From assembly GCF_022682495.2 (NCBI RefSeq), contig NC_071397.1, positions 31,015,427-31,079,426 on the forward strand: 64,000 bases of DNA. Direction: 5' to 3'. Made by a program: the position numbers and the translations under genes. The DNA is from Desmodus rotundus (Eukaryota; Chordata; Mammalia; Chiroptera; Phyllostomidae). This document shows, in pieces, positions 48,100 to 58,719 of the stretch; positions within the stretch are counted from its first letter, which is position 1; every line of letters starts with the position of its first letter. The notes under the pieces are model-generated. The model saw only the letters and a program-made list of their open reading frames with translations. It ran no database searches and had not been told where the DNA came from.

Positions 48100-50014
48100 G
48101 TAAGTGACGTGGCCCATCTGTATGGCTTTAGAGCCATGGATCTGTAGTCAGGGGTAAAATAACAGGGCCACCCAAGGTTAGTGTGCAGCCGCTTTGTTCA
48201 ACTAGCCGGTCACAGACATCCTCCGCACCTACCCGGTCACTCAGAACATTCACGGGAATGACGAAATGTTGGTCAACATAAATAAACCGATTTCTGTCAT
48301 CCAGAAGAGCTCAGAGAGTCCATTAATGCATGTGTATGTCACATTTAATGGATGCTTTCGTGTGGGCTGTTCATTATCTGGCCCGGTTACCAAAGTCTGA
48401 ATTAAAATTTAGAAGTGAGGAGCTAATTTTCCATATTCCTACTTTTCTCCAAACTATTTTGGGCCCTAAGTTATAAGTCTAACACTCTCATAATGGTAAC
48501 TTACATTTTCTTGTTTATAAAACATCACTAACTCATTTTCACCTTATGATAAAAGATCAGAATCTACCTTCCCCATTTTTTTGAGTAAAGAGTTTTACTT
48601 GATTCTTAAATTAATTAATTTAAAAATGTAACTAGAATTTTGTTTTGCTTATATGGTTTGGTTTTTACTATTTCATATAGATTTCCACACAAAACCTGAA
48701 TTTTCCTATGCTTGAGAATTTTTCTGATAAAACAGAACTTTAACTGAGGTGATAATCTTACAAATTAGTAATTATTATTCTGCAGTGGGTTACTTGGGGA
48801 TCGACCATGTACAAATCCTTTATAATTTTTCATTTATTACCATTTAAATATCTCATTTACCAATCATATTAGTGATTTATTTTACTATACTTTACTGGAA
48901 TTTTTTCTATTTTGTTTACAAAGCGAAATAAAATTATGCCAGGTTAATATTTATGATACGTGTTCCCCATCGAAAACTAGTAACTTCATTTATTTGATCA
49001 AGTGATTTGGGATGCACGCTCCCAGCAAGATACAGCTAAGAATGAAAATCAGTAGGAGTGAAAGTTATGGAGATAAACTTGCTGAAAAAATACCAGTATT
49101 TGATGAAGTATTATAAAAACAATGTGCAAGTGCAAGACTGGAGATACCATTTTTTGATATAAAAATTAACAAGTCCAATATTATATACCTCCACCATGGA
49201 TAAGCCCCTTAACCTCATGAAGATTCATTTTCATAGCCTTTGGAAGGGATGATAATATATGCCCTAAATCCCTTGATTGTGAGGAAATAAGAAGTGTGGA
49301 AGCATGTTGGAAACAGTAAATCCCTATGGACATCTGCTTATTCAGAAAATATTCATTGAAATCCAGCTACCTTACAAGCCTGGTCCTTGTTACCCAGGAC
49401 ACACCAATAAACAAGACGAGCATAATCGCTACTCAGGTGAAGCTTCTGGCCCAGCAAACCCAGGCAGTCATGATGGAGTAAGAAACAGACAAATTTTAAT
49501 CAATTCATTTCCATTTGAACTAAATAAAAATCTCAGGTCATATGAAAATGTAAATAAAGTGAATAAATTAAAACATTTCATTAGTAAATAAGAATATGTA
49601 CTATGCTATAATATTTAACATATTAGGCATTTTTAAGTTTATCATTGTTAATGTTTATGAGCAATTATCTATATAAATTTCATGATGTAAAAATTCACAT
49701 CTTATATTTTATGTCAGTGGTCTATTTATGTAGGGATTTTTATTTGTAAGTGTCTGGAAAATGTAACATATTAAAAACTATAGCTGAGCTCTCCTGAATA
49801 GAACATAGCTTTTAATTGGAGAGTTGAAGTCTTCTCTCCATCGACGCTGAACCTCACTCATAGGCGTGCTTGGTTCAGAGGCAATGCAGTCAGTAAGTGA
49901 ACCAATTGGCTAAATGGTATTTATGATTCATGGTCAGAGTCACTAGTCAAATGGAAACTAATGAAAAGAATTCTAGGCGCTCTAATGTTTTGATTTGTGT
50001 CCTTTTGCTAATAG
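48100..50014 (+). other. RIMS1: RIMS1 intron b-c (1.9 kb)
   Basis: Ordinary AT-rich intron between donor GTAAGTG and acceptor TGCTAATAG. I see no recognisable repeat or RNA gene in it. Open frames such as 49304-49591 lack any exon signals. Confidence 0.85.
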
Positions 50015-50127
50015 CTTAATATTTCCTGGAGTGCGACTGGGAGCAGACAGTCAGTTCAGTGATTTTCTTGATGGACTGGGACCCGCCCAGCTTGTGGGCC
50101 GCCAAACCCTGGCCACCCCTGCGATGG
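50015..50127 (+). CDS. RIMS1: RIMS1 coding exon c: conserved pre-C2B block
   Basis: Acceptor TGCTAATAG ends at 50014 and donor GTAAGAA starts at 50128. The 113 bases read, with the split Asn, NLIFPGVRLGADSQFSDFLD followed by GLGPAQLVGRQTLATPAMG, ending in phase 1. The FSDFLDGLGPAQ-VGRQTLATP motif is a signature of the whole RIM family, including the gamma-type paralogues, and marks the N-terminal border of the C2B module. The acceptor tract is short but has the normal CTAATAG context. Confidence 0.96.
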
Positions 50128-50859
50128 GTAAGAATCATGTTTTCTACAGGAAAACTGATATTTCCTGGTTGACAAGGTCACTGAAAGTAGCATAATAGTA
50201 ATGCAAGTGAAAAGTAACATTTCAGCTAGGGTGTTGTTAGTTTCAAATAACTATCCTAATTTCGAATGTATTTTTCTAACTTGAGACATTATGCAAAAGG
50301 AATAAAGTTAGTGCTACATCTCTGAATCATCAGAAACCCCATGTAAGATGGAGAGTCTGCGGTGGATCCAAATGTAGGATAAAGGGTAGTATTTCACAGC
50401 GTGCAAAAAAGAAAGGATTATTCAGTAAAGGAGGTTGGCATAAATGTTTAATTATGTAAAGTAATAAAATTGCCTTCCTACTTCAAAACTTTAAAAAATA
50501 ATATTTTGACCAAAGTGTAAAGAAAAATAAGGGGTGGAGAAAGATATTGGAAAATACTGAAAAAACTTCAGGTAATGTTTCTATACTCTTGGTGGTGGAA
50601 GAATTTCCAAAGGATCAAACCAACGCCAGATAAATTGAAAATGTCTGTTAGCAACACACACTCTAAATGAAGGAAAAAGAAAGGCAACGAATGGAGAAAA
50701 CGAGATGTAGCACGTGCACTAGGTGTTTCCCGAAGGACTTGAGGTCCCAGTTTGAAAGGCCCCACACAGGGCTCAGGAAAACCACGTGAAAATGGGTCGA
50801 CACGGAGGCACGTCACCATGGAATTTCACAGCACCAGAAATTAACAGAAAATCCTGCAG

Positions 50860-51700
50860 GTTTCCTAAAAGGAGAATTCTACACGAAACTATCAAAATCA
50901 GATGCTCGTTGTACTCTTTAATTAACACTGGAAGCTAGAAGACTTCTGAGCATTACCTTCAAAATTCTAAATAACAGTTGAGTATAGGGTACAAGAGCCA
51001 GCCAAATTTTCAAGTTTAAGGCTAGAATAAATAAAAACTCAGGAAAGTCTCAAAACATTTCCCTTATACCTGGTATTGCTTAGAAAGCTATTGGAGGATA
51101 TACTGCCACAAAATGAATAAGGCGAACTTTAAAAATTGCGAACCAAAGTGAGAAGAGATCCAGTAAATAAATGCCTCAACCCATGAGAACTGGTGGGTAG
51201 TGAAGGAAAACCTAGAGATAACAGCCGTAGCAAGCTTTCGAAGCAACTTGTCTAAATTGGAGCAGGTCAGATTTCGTAAGATAAAATCTGTAGAATGCCT
51301 AATATGTTTGATTTCATGGAAGAGGTAAGCAACCAGGACAGAGTAAGGGGTTGAATTCGGGATATGTACATAAAAATGTAAGCAAATGCTCTCTTAAAAG
51401 GCACTTACTAAGTGTAGGGAAAAGGATGAGCTGTTCAAGAAATTGGAAGTACTAGTCATGGTATTCCAGGTCACTTGCTAGAAATAGTGTTAGCTGATCA
51501 TAATAACACAAATACTGATGCTGGGCGAGAAGGGTGACAGAAAGGGCCCAGTATGTGGTGGGGATGATAGAGAAGAGTCTATAGTAATATCTGAAGCAAA
51601 AATACAGGATAGTACAAGTATAGTTTTTAGAGATATAGGGGCAAATGCCAAAAAGTAAGAAATAAATCAGATAAAAATTTTGAAAATTACAAAAGCAGTG
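50860..51700 (+). mobile_element. Old L1 (L1M-type) 3' UTR-like sequence
   Basis: TCAAAACATTTCCCTTATAC, GCTATTGGAGGATATACTGC and GAGAAGAGATCCAGTAAATA recall the ancient L1M 3' region. Boundaries are approximate and divergence is high. Confidence 0.5.
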
Positions 51701-52089
51701 ACCATTGGAAGGCAGGAAGTTGGCAGAGAGAATAGGAATCTTTTATACTAAAGGAGTCTTACAGAAAAGTTTGACTCATTAAATTATGTGTAAATGTGAT
51801 TAAAATGGAAACAAAAAAGACCAAGAGACTTCCAAGAGCTGAGACCTAAAACAGAATTATAAAACTAATGAACAACCCGGAACCACGACATTGATCAGCT
51901 GACCTGACAAATGAAGGGAATTCACAACTAGAAATTAGAGACGGCTGCACTAAAAATAACATAGGCATAATTACATGTAACATGTTCAGAGACAAAGCAT
52001 CGCATCCGTCAGAAAAAGAACATCTTATTAAACATGCGTAGAGGACATGACGGGCAAGACGGGAGAGAAAGAATACAAATTGGAAACAC

Positions 52090-52500
52090 TTAGAAATATG
52101 GTCAGCCTTCCTAACAATCTAGGAATGCAAGTTACAACTTTTTAACCCTCAGGTTGGCAAAACTCAGACGTGTCGCTAATGCCACTGTTAGTGGGTTGTA
52201 ATGTTTCTGGTGACAGTGAAAACTGGCACAGCCTTTCGGAAGGATCTTTGTGAATATGCACGGGCTTTTTGAATGCCCATTCAATTAGACCCAGTGATTA
52301 AAAATCTGGGAATTTATGCTCAAGAAGTAATTGACCAAGTGTGCAAAAATTCTTTACAAAGTTATTCATGATCGTGCTGTTTATAATAGCAACAATGTAG
52401 ATAATTGCATTTCCATCAACAGGGATGTGGTTAAATAGGTAATTACATGCCTATTTAGTGGCCCGTACAGTCAATAAATTGAGGATGTGTGAGCATAATA
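52090..52500 (+). mobile_element. Old L1 (L1M-type) fragment
   Basis: CAGCCTTTCGGAAGGATCTT, ATGATCGTGCTGTTTATAAT, AGCAACAATGTAGATAATTG and CATCAACAGGGATGTGGTTA are L1 ORF2 3' blocks, highly decayed. Confidence 0.75.
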
Positions 52501-52545
52501 GCTAGATAGATAGATAAGAAGGAAGGGAGGAAGGATGGGAAAGAG
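52500..52545. repeat. GATA / GGAA-rich short tandem repeat
   Basis: Three TAGA/GATA units, then GGAAGGGAGGAAGG. Confidence 0.85.
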
Positions 52546-52960
52546 GAAAGTACTTATGACATTACTAGGATATTCACCAAAACACTAGTGGTGGTTTCTC
52601 TAGATAGTGGAAATATAGATAAGTTATGTTTTTTAATAAGAAGTATTATATACTAGATGACATAGGATAAGAAATCTTATTAGAGCATAGGAATCACTTA
52701 AGTATTTCAATTTGCTGTCATTAAGCAATTTATAAGATAATATGGGGCTCTCTCAAGATAGCTTAGTACAGAAAAATCAAGAGAAACATTTTAAAACCTG
52801 ATTTGAAGGCAGGGAGAGAAGAGTGGGCTTGGAGGGCGCGAAATATTCGTTTTTGTCAGGGTTATAAAGATCATCATTTGGAGCCTGTTACAGGCCTCTA
52901 TTTTTTAACTGCACGCAATTGCAAAGAAGCTGAAACCCTTTGCTTCCCGTCCGCTTGTAG

Positions 52961-53062
52961 GCGATATACAAATTGGAATGGAGGATAAAAAGGGCCAATT
53001 AGAAGTTGAAGTTATCAGAGCCCGAAGCCTCACGCAAAAGCCTGGTTCCAAGTCGACACCTG
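52961..53062 (+). CDS. RIMS1: RIMS1 coding exon d: start of C2B domain
   Basis: Acceptor CCGCTTGTAG ends at 52960 and donor GTAAGGA starts at 53063. The 102 bases encode GDIQIGMEDKKGQLEVEVIR followed by ARSLTQKPGSKSTP and end in phase 1. This is the first beta strands of the C2B domain (about residues 145-270 of the visible protein). RIM C2B is known to lack the acidic residues needed for calcium binding. The usual calcium-loop Asp position here falls in the basic and small stretch LTQKPGSKS, in agreement. The C2B domain binds liprin-alpha and acidic phospholipids. Confidence 0.97.
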
Positions 53063-53644
53063 GTAAGGAGACAGGTTTGGACAAGAAAACCTGCACAGGC
53101 AAAAACTCAAAACATTTGCTGCACTGGAATTTTATATGCTCTGGTTTTTATCATCTGATTGATTAAAAAGGCAGTTTTTCTGTGTTCTTTGATTCTGTAA
53201 AAATGAATGTTTGCACAATTATCCTGTCAGAAAGTATTAGGAATAGTATTGTCATATTAAGAAATGTTTAGTTGTTATTGTTTCTTAGTTTGTATCCGTT
53301 TTTATACAGTTACAAATGCAAAAGTGAAAAAAATTTAGGTCTATTAATAAAAGGAAACAATGAGCTTTAAGATATAAACCTGAACGGTTATTCCAGCTAT
53401 ACCCCAAGTAAGTCAAAATCTTAAGATGACTTTGCCTACATTTATTTGAAAGGAGAAAAATGGCAGCAATAGTAACATGTGGGAGTTAAGGAGTAGAATT
53501 TATGAAGCGCTGGAAATTTCAAATGATTTCAATAGTCGATGGAAAACTTTCAATAAGCATCTCTAAGTCTCTAATAAGGCATCCTCTAATAAAATCAATT
53601 TTACGTAAAGGACTAATGTCTTATATGTTAATACTACCTTTTAG
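53063..53644 (+). other. RIMS1: RIMS1 intron d-e (582 bp)
   Basis: Short intron between GTAAGGA and acceptor CCTTTTAG. No repeat or RNA gene seen. Confidence 0.9.
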
Positions 53645-53784
53645 CTCCATACGTCAAAGTGTATCTTTTGGAAAACGGGGCCTGTATAGCTAAGAAGAAG
53701 ACCAGAATTGCACGGAAAACCCTCGATCCTTTGTATCAGCAGTCCCTGGTTTTTGACGAAAGTCCGCAGGGTAAAGTTCTGCAG
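53645..53784 (+). CDS. RIMS1: RIMS1 coding exon e: central C2B domain, polybasic strand
   Basis: Acceptor CCTTTTAG ends at 53644 and donor GTCAGTA starts at 53785. It encodes APYVKVYLLENGACIAKKKT, then RIARKTLDPLYQQSLVF and DESPQGKVLQ, ending in phase 0. The KKKTRIARKT stretch is the C2 polybasic strand used for phosphoinositide contact in this family. LDPLYQQ is the standard C2 turn (normally NPVFNE-like in calcium-binding C2 domains), and DESPQGKVLQ leads into the VIVWGDYG strand of the last exon. The donor GTCAGT is weaker than GTAAGT. Confidence 0.97.
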
Positions 53785-54129
53785 GTCAGTAATAGTTCTG
53801 CAACATTTGACACTGTGAATCCACATCGTCCACGTAAACACTGAAGAGGTGGTCAAACAGGAAGAGAGTGACGTCCAGTAGGGAGAAATGTGATATGGCA
53901 TCCTTGAGTGGAAAGAATAACGAATTGTTGATGTACAACACAGTAATGTATTGTGTTAAAAATATACAGGGATTCATCCATTTCTGACAGTGGAGTATTA
54001 AAATTCCCTACTGTAATTTAATGGGATTTAATGGAAAACAAAATTTTTACTTTGTCCCTCCCTTCTTTTCTTCCTTTTCTCTATCCTGGCCTCTAGTTTT
54101 GCCCTATTTTACACCCCTTGCCCCTTCCT

Positions 54130-54165
54130 GATAGATGATGATGATGATGATAGATGATAGACAGA
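54130..54165. repeat. (GAT)n microsatellite
   Basis: Five consecutive GAT units within a longer GATA-containing run. Confidence 0.9.
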
Positions 54166-54179
54166 TATCAAGGCAACTG

Positions 54180-54440
54180 ATGCTAATAATAGTTTATTGA
54201 GCACTACTGTGTGCCAGACACGGGATGCAAAAAGGAAGAAAAGAAAGGAAAGCAGGAGTGCACAGGGACCAGCAAATACTCAGGACTGGCTGGGCAGGTG
54301 CCTTGTTAAGTGCATTACCTCTTTTAAACATCGTCGCCGCCACGTGCAGTAAGTACCACCATCTCCGTCTTAAAGGTGGTGTCTCTGGACCACAGAGATT
54401 ACATGATTAGGCACAGTTACTCAGCAAATTGAAAAGGCAA
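54180..54440 (-). mobile_element. MIR-like fragment, reverse
   Basis: TTTATTGAGCACTACTGTGT, GCCAGACACGGGATGC, TAAGTGCATTACCTCTTTTA and TACATGATTAGGCACAGTTA, in the reverse MIR order, with extra sequence in the middle. Confidence 0.6.
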
Positions 54441-54863
54441 GATTCCCCACCCCTGCCTGTATAAAGCAGGCGAACGAGTTCAGTTGAGGAGGGCTGGGGC
54501 ATGGAGGCGGAGTCGGTGCGATGGATGCATGTCTGGCCCCAGCAGGTACTGACCCAGAGTGTGAGTGAGCTCACTGACGTATTAGTCATCTGATCAAATC
54601 AAAATTGTCAGGCAAGTTCTCACAAAACATAGCTTACAATTATGTTCAACCTGCCCCTTCACTAACAAGTCCATAATGTAAAGAAATCTAATGAATATTC
54701 TCATTCTTTATACATATTCCATCATGCATGCACTCCATTGTACACTGAGTTGGATTGTTTTGACCTAGCTTACACAAATTTTAATTTTTGTCCATCACCC
54801 TGCACATTGCTTACTAGATAGTGGTTACTAGGGAAGGTATTGAATGTATTGATAAATAAACTT

Positions 54864-55095
54864 CTCTATTAATTCTTTTTTTAAGATGTTTGTTTGTTTT
54901 TGGAGAGGGGAAGGGAGGGAGAAAGAGAGGGAGAGAAACATCAATGTGTGGTTGCCTCACACACACTCCCAACTGGGGACCTGGCCCGCAACCCAGGCGT
55001 GTGCCCTGACTGGAAATCAAACCAGCAACACTTTGGTTCACAGACAGGCACTCAATCCACTGAGCCTCACCAGCCAGTGCTCTATATTAATTCTT
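54864..55095 (-). mobile_element. Ves-type SINE, reverse, with target-site duplication
   Basis: Read on the minus strand it has GCTCAGTGGATTGAGTGCCT, the box B region, GTCAGGGCACACGCCTGGGT, a CT-rich tract and an A-rich tail. TCTATTAATTCTT (54865-54877) and TCTATATTAATTCTT (55081-55095) form the target-site duplication. It sits in the last RIMS1 intron. Confidence 0.9.
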
Positions 55096-55353
55096 AAACA
55101 TGATTTATGTATGTCATATCCCTCATTGACCAGAGAAACATTATTTGCATTCCATCACATCTAAAAATCATTGCGAAGTGTCTTTCTGAGCACATTGTTG
55201 GTGTCTTCTTATCTAGTCCTCCTCTGTGGTGTTGCTTATTTTCACTTCCTCTCCTTCACTGACTCGCCCACTTTTACAGAATAGTTGCTTTGAACTCTTC
55301 TAATGTAAAAGAGAGAGAAGTTCAAGTTTTATTGCAATTTTCTGTCTCTACAG

Positions 55354-55572
55354 GTGATTGTCTGGGGAGACTATGGCAGAATGGACCATAAATGCTTTAT
55401 GGGAGTGGCTCAGATCTTGCTGGAAGAACTTGACCTGTCCAGTATGGTAATCGGATGGTACAAATTGTTCCCGCCGTCATCACTGGTGGATCCCACACTC
55501 ACTCCCCTAACCCGCCGGGCTTCCCAATCATCTCTGGAAAGTTCAACTGGGCCTCCCTGCATTCGATCATAG
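55354..55572 (+). CDS. RIMS1: RIMS1 last coding exon f: end of C2B and C-terminus
   Basis: Acceptor TGTCTCTACAG ends at 55353; the frame starts on a full codon. It reads VIVWGDYGRMDHKCFMGVAQ, then ILLEELDLSSMVIGWYKLFP, then PSSLVDPTLTPLTRRASQSS, and ends SLESSTGPPCIRS with TAG at 55570-55572. These are the last C2B strands (VIVWGDYGRMD and the GWYKLFP strand) plus the conserved Ser-rich tail RRASQSSLESS seen in all RIM paralogues. The CIRS ending fits RIM1; remembered RIM2 sequences end differently. Length is normal and no frameshift or missing residue is evident. Confidence 0.97.
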   Translation: MIVWGDYGRMDHKCFMGVAQILLEELDLSSMVIGWYKLFPPSSLVDPTLTPLTRRASQSSLESSTGPPCIRS

Positions 55573-56753
55573 TGAACTCATACCAGGGTCATTCCAATAA
55601 AACTGTACCTTTCAAGATACTAAGTTCAACCAGATATTTCATGATCAGAAGCATTGTTGGAGACAATCAACCTGTGTTTTGCCTGTAGTAGTTTCTCGGT
55701 AATGTGTCCCAGTAGTCGTTTCAGTCCCAGCCCCGTGCGACAGAACAAGGCAGTCTGTGAAATTGCAGGCGGAGCCAGCGTGCTGGTGGGAGTCGCTGAT
55801 GCTGCTGCCAGACAGAGAGAGAGGAAACTTCACACGTGCACACACACACAGCAAACAGGACGGACTGGAAGCTCTCCCTCTGGGGAGGTTGTGTTTTTCG
55901 AGTTCCTACACAGGCCGCAAGCAGTGCTATTTCCCCATCGTGTAAGAAGTTTTGTCCTTCTGTGTTTCGTTCCTCTGCGTGCCATCTTTGCTTTGGGATT
56001 TGTTTTGTTTTGTTTTGGCCGCGTCTGTTATTTTCACTGGTTTTTGGCTGTGGCATGACAGGCCTCGTGATGCTGACAGAGACCCTTCCTTTCTTTTTCC
56101 AAAAGCACCAAAAAAAGGGCTGAAGCAGTCTCTGTAGCACCTGCCCAAAGTGCTCAGCAACTAGACAAGGTGAGGCCCGGGAAGGGCTTTCGTTTCACCA
56201 TTCTTCAAAGTCCCGTGTGTCACACCCGGAAAACAAAGTTATTTTCCAAAACAAATAATCACAGACTCCCTTTCTTTAAGGAAGAGTGTATCTGTTTGCA
56301 TTCTAAAACCTTCATTTGTGTTTCCCGTTGTTTTGCGTGGGAGACGTTTAAGGAAGTCGGTCTGCACTCATGCTGAGATCTAAAACCAGCTGCATCGTTG
56401 TGCTTGGGAAACACCCCTTGTATTGCCTTTAACTTCCTGATGTTAAAAAAAAGTCTATGCTCATGTGTGTGAACCACACTTTTGACTTCCCAAAACGGTG
56501 ACTAGAAATGGATTTGAGCCTAAGACACTTCCAGCTATGCCCAGGCTTCTCAGCCATGTCTCCGTGTCGACACACCCATCTGCCCTGGAAAGAGCATGGT
56601 ATGAGCTGTTCGATATTCCACTGGAAATTCCAGTTGAAATACTCTGCACTACACTAATGTTTTTATCCAATTTCAGTTTACATTTCTTTGAGATGGATGC
56701 AAGCACAAAGCTTGATTTTTTAATGCCAAGTATCTTACTTTTGGGGGGGTGGG

Positions 56754-56759
56754 AATAAA
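56754..56759 (+). promoter_or_regulatory. RIMS1: Alternative poly(A) signal in 3' UTR
   Basis: AATAAA after a G-rich run. Downstream context is less clearly GT-rich than at 57604, so use is uncertain. A further AATAAA lies at 55596, only 24 bases past the stop codon. Confidence 0.35.
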
Positions 56760-57603
56760 ACAAAGTCAAATTTCAATTCGCATTTTCTTCATCTGAGTTT
56801 TTCTTGGCCTCGAATTCCCCTTGTGACATCCCGTATCCGTGTTACCTACTGCAGACGCTGCGGTGCATTGATATGTTCGCCCTCCTTTTATGAGTCGTTC
56901 ACCTTTTGTGATTACACAGATAGAGCAGCATGACTTGGAACTGTTCAAAGCTGCATGCACATTTTGTAAAAAAAAGAATAATAAAAAACTGAAAAAGAAA
57001 AGAAACAAAAGGTTATTTAATAATGTATGTTAGTTCCACATAGGCTCGCTTGTATGTTGCATGTACTTGTACAGTTTGCTCGTTAATTACTATACTGAAA
57101 TAACCAAGAAATCTAAGCCATCCATTTTTGTTATAGACATTTTGCAGGTTTTCACCAGGCTCAGTCTGTGAGCCTGGGGTGAAATGTCTATAGATGGACT
57201 TTATTTTTTACCCTCTGGAAAACGTGATGTAGTATGGACCAAATTCCTTCTAATACATATTTTGGTGTAGATTCCTACTGTGGGGCTGTAACACATGTAG
57301 ACACTGTGTACACACTAGGTTTTAATCCATAGACATACTGCCTGCACCAAGTGAATTCTTTATCCTTATTTACACACGCCAGAATTACCTGCCCATCATT
57401 GCACAGGGCACAGACTGACCACTATTCACCGTGCTGAGCAGGAAGAACTGAAGCATTGGTGCACTTCTACTAGATTCCGTTCTGTCTTAGTGGCCAACAA
57501 CCAACTAATTATAATTGGGTAGTATCTTTCTATTTTGACCACTTGTCTTAACACTTCCCTGTGCTTTTAAATGAACTTCCAACTCATGTATGTAAACATG
57601 TTT

Positions 57604-57609
57604 AATAAA
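57604..57609 (+). promoter_or_regulatory. RIMS1: Main poly(A) signal of RIMS1
   Basis: AATAAA preceded by TGTA motifs (CATGTATGTAAACATG just upstream, the CFIm type) and followed about 25-50 bases later by a GT-rich run (CTGTGTTCTGTGTCTGG, 57638-57654). This is the classic arrangement of a strong cleavage site near 57620-57635. Confidence 0.75.
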
Positions 57610-57639
57610 ATTTACTTTTCATGTCAGTCGGTAGCCATC

Positions 57640-58202
57640 TGTGTTCTGTGTCTGGCCCAGATATCCACTGTGGGTTCTATGGTGCAACATCGTGGGGAAG
57701 GGAGGCTGGGACTTGTCTGCCGCGGGCATTTGATGACTTGTCACTGCACTATCTGTGTCTTAATCTATGGCCCAAGGGTACTTTGCATCACGTGCAAGTT
57801 TTCACTTTGTCAGCCTGTCTAAGTGAGCACATGACTATACTTCTGAAAAGTGGCATTATTAAAAAACAATAAATCTCAGTAAGAATCAAATGGAAGGTTG
57901 TTTTTCTGCTGCTGTGTGAGTGTGCTAATAAAAGAGGCAATTCTGTTGCCCAGTTGCCAGATCTTGTCAAGTTATGTGACGTACAAAAATACTGATTGCC
58001 GCGTCTCTCGTCAGAGCGTCTGGGTCTTCTGCCCGTCTTTTCCCTCTGAACCCCTGGCTGATCTGTAAAACCTTGCCTTAGAGTAGTTGACTTAACAAAC
58101 CAAGCAATACATGAAATCATCTTCAACAGAACCTCAGAAAATATATTGTCAAGTATGGTAGAGTCTCTAACAGTGACATGTAAAGAAAAAGTATTAGCTT
58201 TC
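57640..58202 (+). other. Intergenic stretch just past RIMS1
   Basis: Overlapping small frames on both strands have no support. Two extra AATAAA motifs are listed separately. Confidence 0.45.
57868..57933 (+). promoter_or_regulatory. Two further AATAAA motifs beyond the main poly(A) site
   Basis: AATAAA occurs at 57868-57873 and 57928-57933. They could extend the transcript by about 300 bases, or may be chance in AT-rich DNA. Confidence 0.25.
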
Positions 58203-58205
58203 TTA

Positions 58206-58700
58206 ATTTAATGTCATGATATTTTTCTTCTCCAATAGTGGGTTCATAGATTTCATAACCATCGTTTTCACAAATGGGTAGTAAGCACTAATTTCATGTT
58301 GCTTGGTCAAAAAATAACCGTTGAGATCTACTTCACACCTTCTAAGAGCCCTTACACTTTTGTAGGCCACACGGGCTTTGCCTTTGTAAAGAAAGGTTAG
58401 TGCAGCTAACTCAATATCAAATTTGAGGCCATAAAGCAGTTTGGAACATGTCACTACATCAATTGCTTGAAGTTTGTTAAACAGTTGCCTGAATTTTCCT
58501 CTGAGCCCACCAGTTGTTTGGTCTACAAGACGAAAGTATCTGTTAGATACGCCTGGGTCAGCAGGAGATGAAAATAGTCGATGAGTCCAGTTTCCAACAC
58601 TCCGTCGGAACAGAGCTAACACAGGCAGGTGGTAGGACAGTGCAGAACGGGACAAGGGCACTGAAATAGGAGACACTGAATGCAGCTGAAGAATGTTTTC
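58206..58700 (-). CDS. Unidentified minus-strand open frame, exon- or retrocopy-like
   Basis: The open frame begins right after CTTTTCTGTCTTAG (a good acceptor on the minus strand, AG at 58702-58701) and runs about 166 codons to TAA at 58203-58205. It starts ENILQLHSVSPISVPLSRS, contains HRLFSSPADPGVSNRYFRLV and GKFRQLFNKLQAIDVVTCSK, and ends MNPLLEKKNIMTLN. The composition looks like a real protein: basic, with few low-complexity runs. I recognise no domain or family. There is no AATAAA or poly(A) tail right after the stop, so an ordinary processed retrocopy is not obvious. It could be the terminal exon of an unknown gene, an old retrocopy fragment, or a relic. Transcription is unproven. No initiating ATG is inside; the first GTG is at 58676. 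Confidence 0.4.
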
Positions 58701-58719
58701 CTAAGACAGAAAAGCAGAA

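Larger units (their letters stand above)
50128..52960 (+). other. RIMS1: RIMS1 intron c-d (2.8 kb), mostly old L1
   Basis: Intron between GTAAGAA and CCGCTTGTAG. Long parts resemble decayed L1 3' sequence (listed separately). A short GATA/GGAA repeat lies near 52500. Confidence 0.85.
53785..55353 (+). other. RIMS1: RIMS1 last intron (1.6 kb)
   Basis: Runs from GTCAGTA to TCTCTACAG. It contains a GATGAT microsatellite, a MIR-like fragment and a minus-strand Ves SINE, each listed separately. Confidence 0.9.
1..57630 (+). other. RIMS1: RIMS1 gene, 3' portion (six coding exons plus 3' UTR)
   Basis: RIM1 is a scaffold of the presynaptic active zone. The full protein links Rab3 on vesicles, Munc13, calcium channels, ELKS, RIM-BP and liprin-alpha. 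Only the C-terminal part is in this window. The six exons join in phase into 292 residues and a stop: a KKRRSSLSAKVVAIV block, a Ser-rich linker, the SDFLDGLGPAQLVGRQTLATPAMGD block and the C2B domain, ending in GPPCIRS. RIMS1 was chosen over RIMS2 from remembered family differences: EDKKGQLEVEVIRARSL at the start of C2B, LDLSSMVIGWYKLFPPSS near the end and a CIRS terminus. The upstream exons (zinc finger, PDZ, C2A) lie beyond the left edge. The introns are 47793, 1915, 2833, 582 and 1569 bp. The 3' end is set by the AATAAA at 57604. Gene family is certain; RIMS1 rather than RIMS2 is about 90% sure. Confidence 0.93.
55573..57630 (+). other. RIMS1: RIMS1 3' UTR
   Basis: No open frame of note follows the TAG. 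Potential AATAAA signals lie at 55596, 56754 and 57604. The last has the best context, so the main UTR is about 2.05 kb. A run of GTTTT units lies at 56001-56018. The rest is AT-rich unique sequence without recognisable interspersed repeats, unlike the flanking introns, which suggests that it is kept by selection (inference). The exact cleavage site is estimated. Confidence 0.75.

Noticed and set aside
1..55572. Assignment of the gene to RIMS2
   Set aside because: The C2B start (EDKKGQLEVEVIRARSL) and the C-terminus (GPPCIRS) fit remembered RIM1 rather than RIM2, although the paralogues are close.
55645..56160. Frames of 95-139 residues on both strands after the RIMS1 stop
   Set aside because: They lie in the 3' UTR and have no domain, splice signals or start context.
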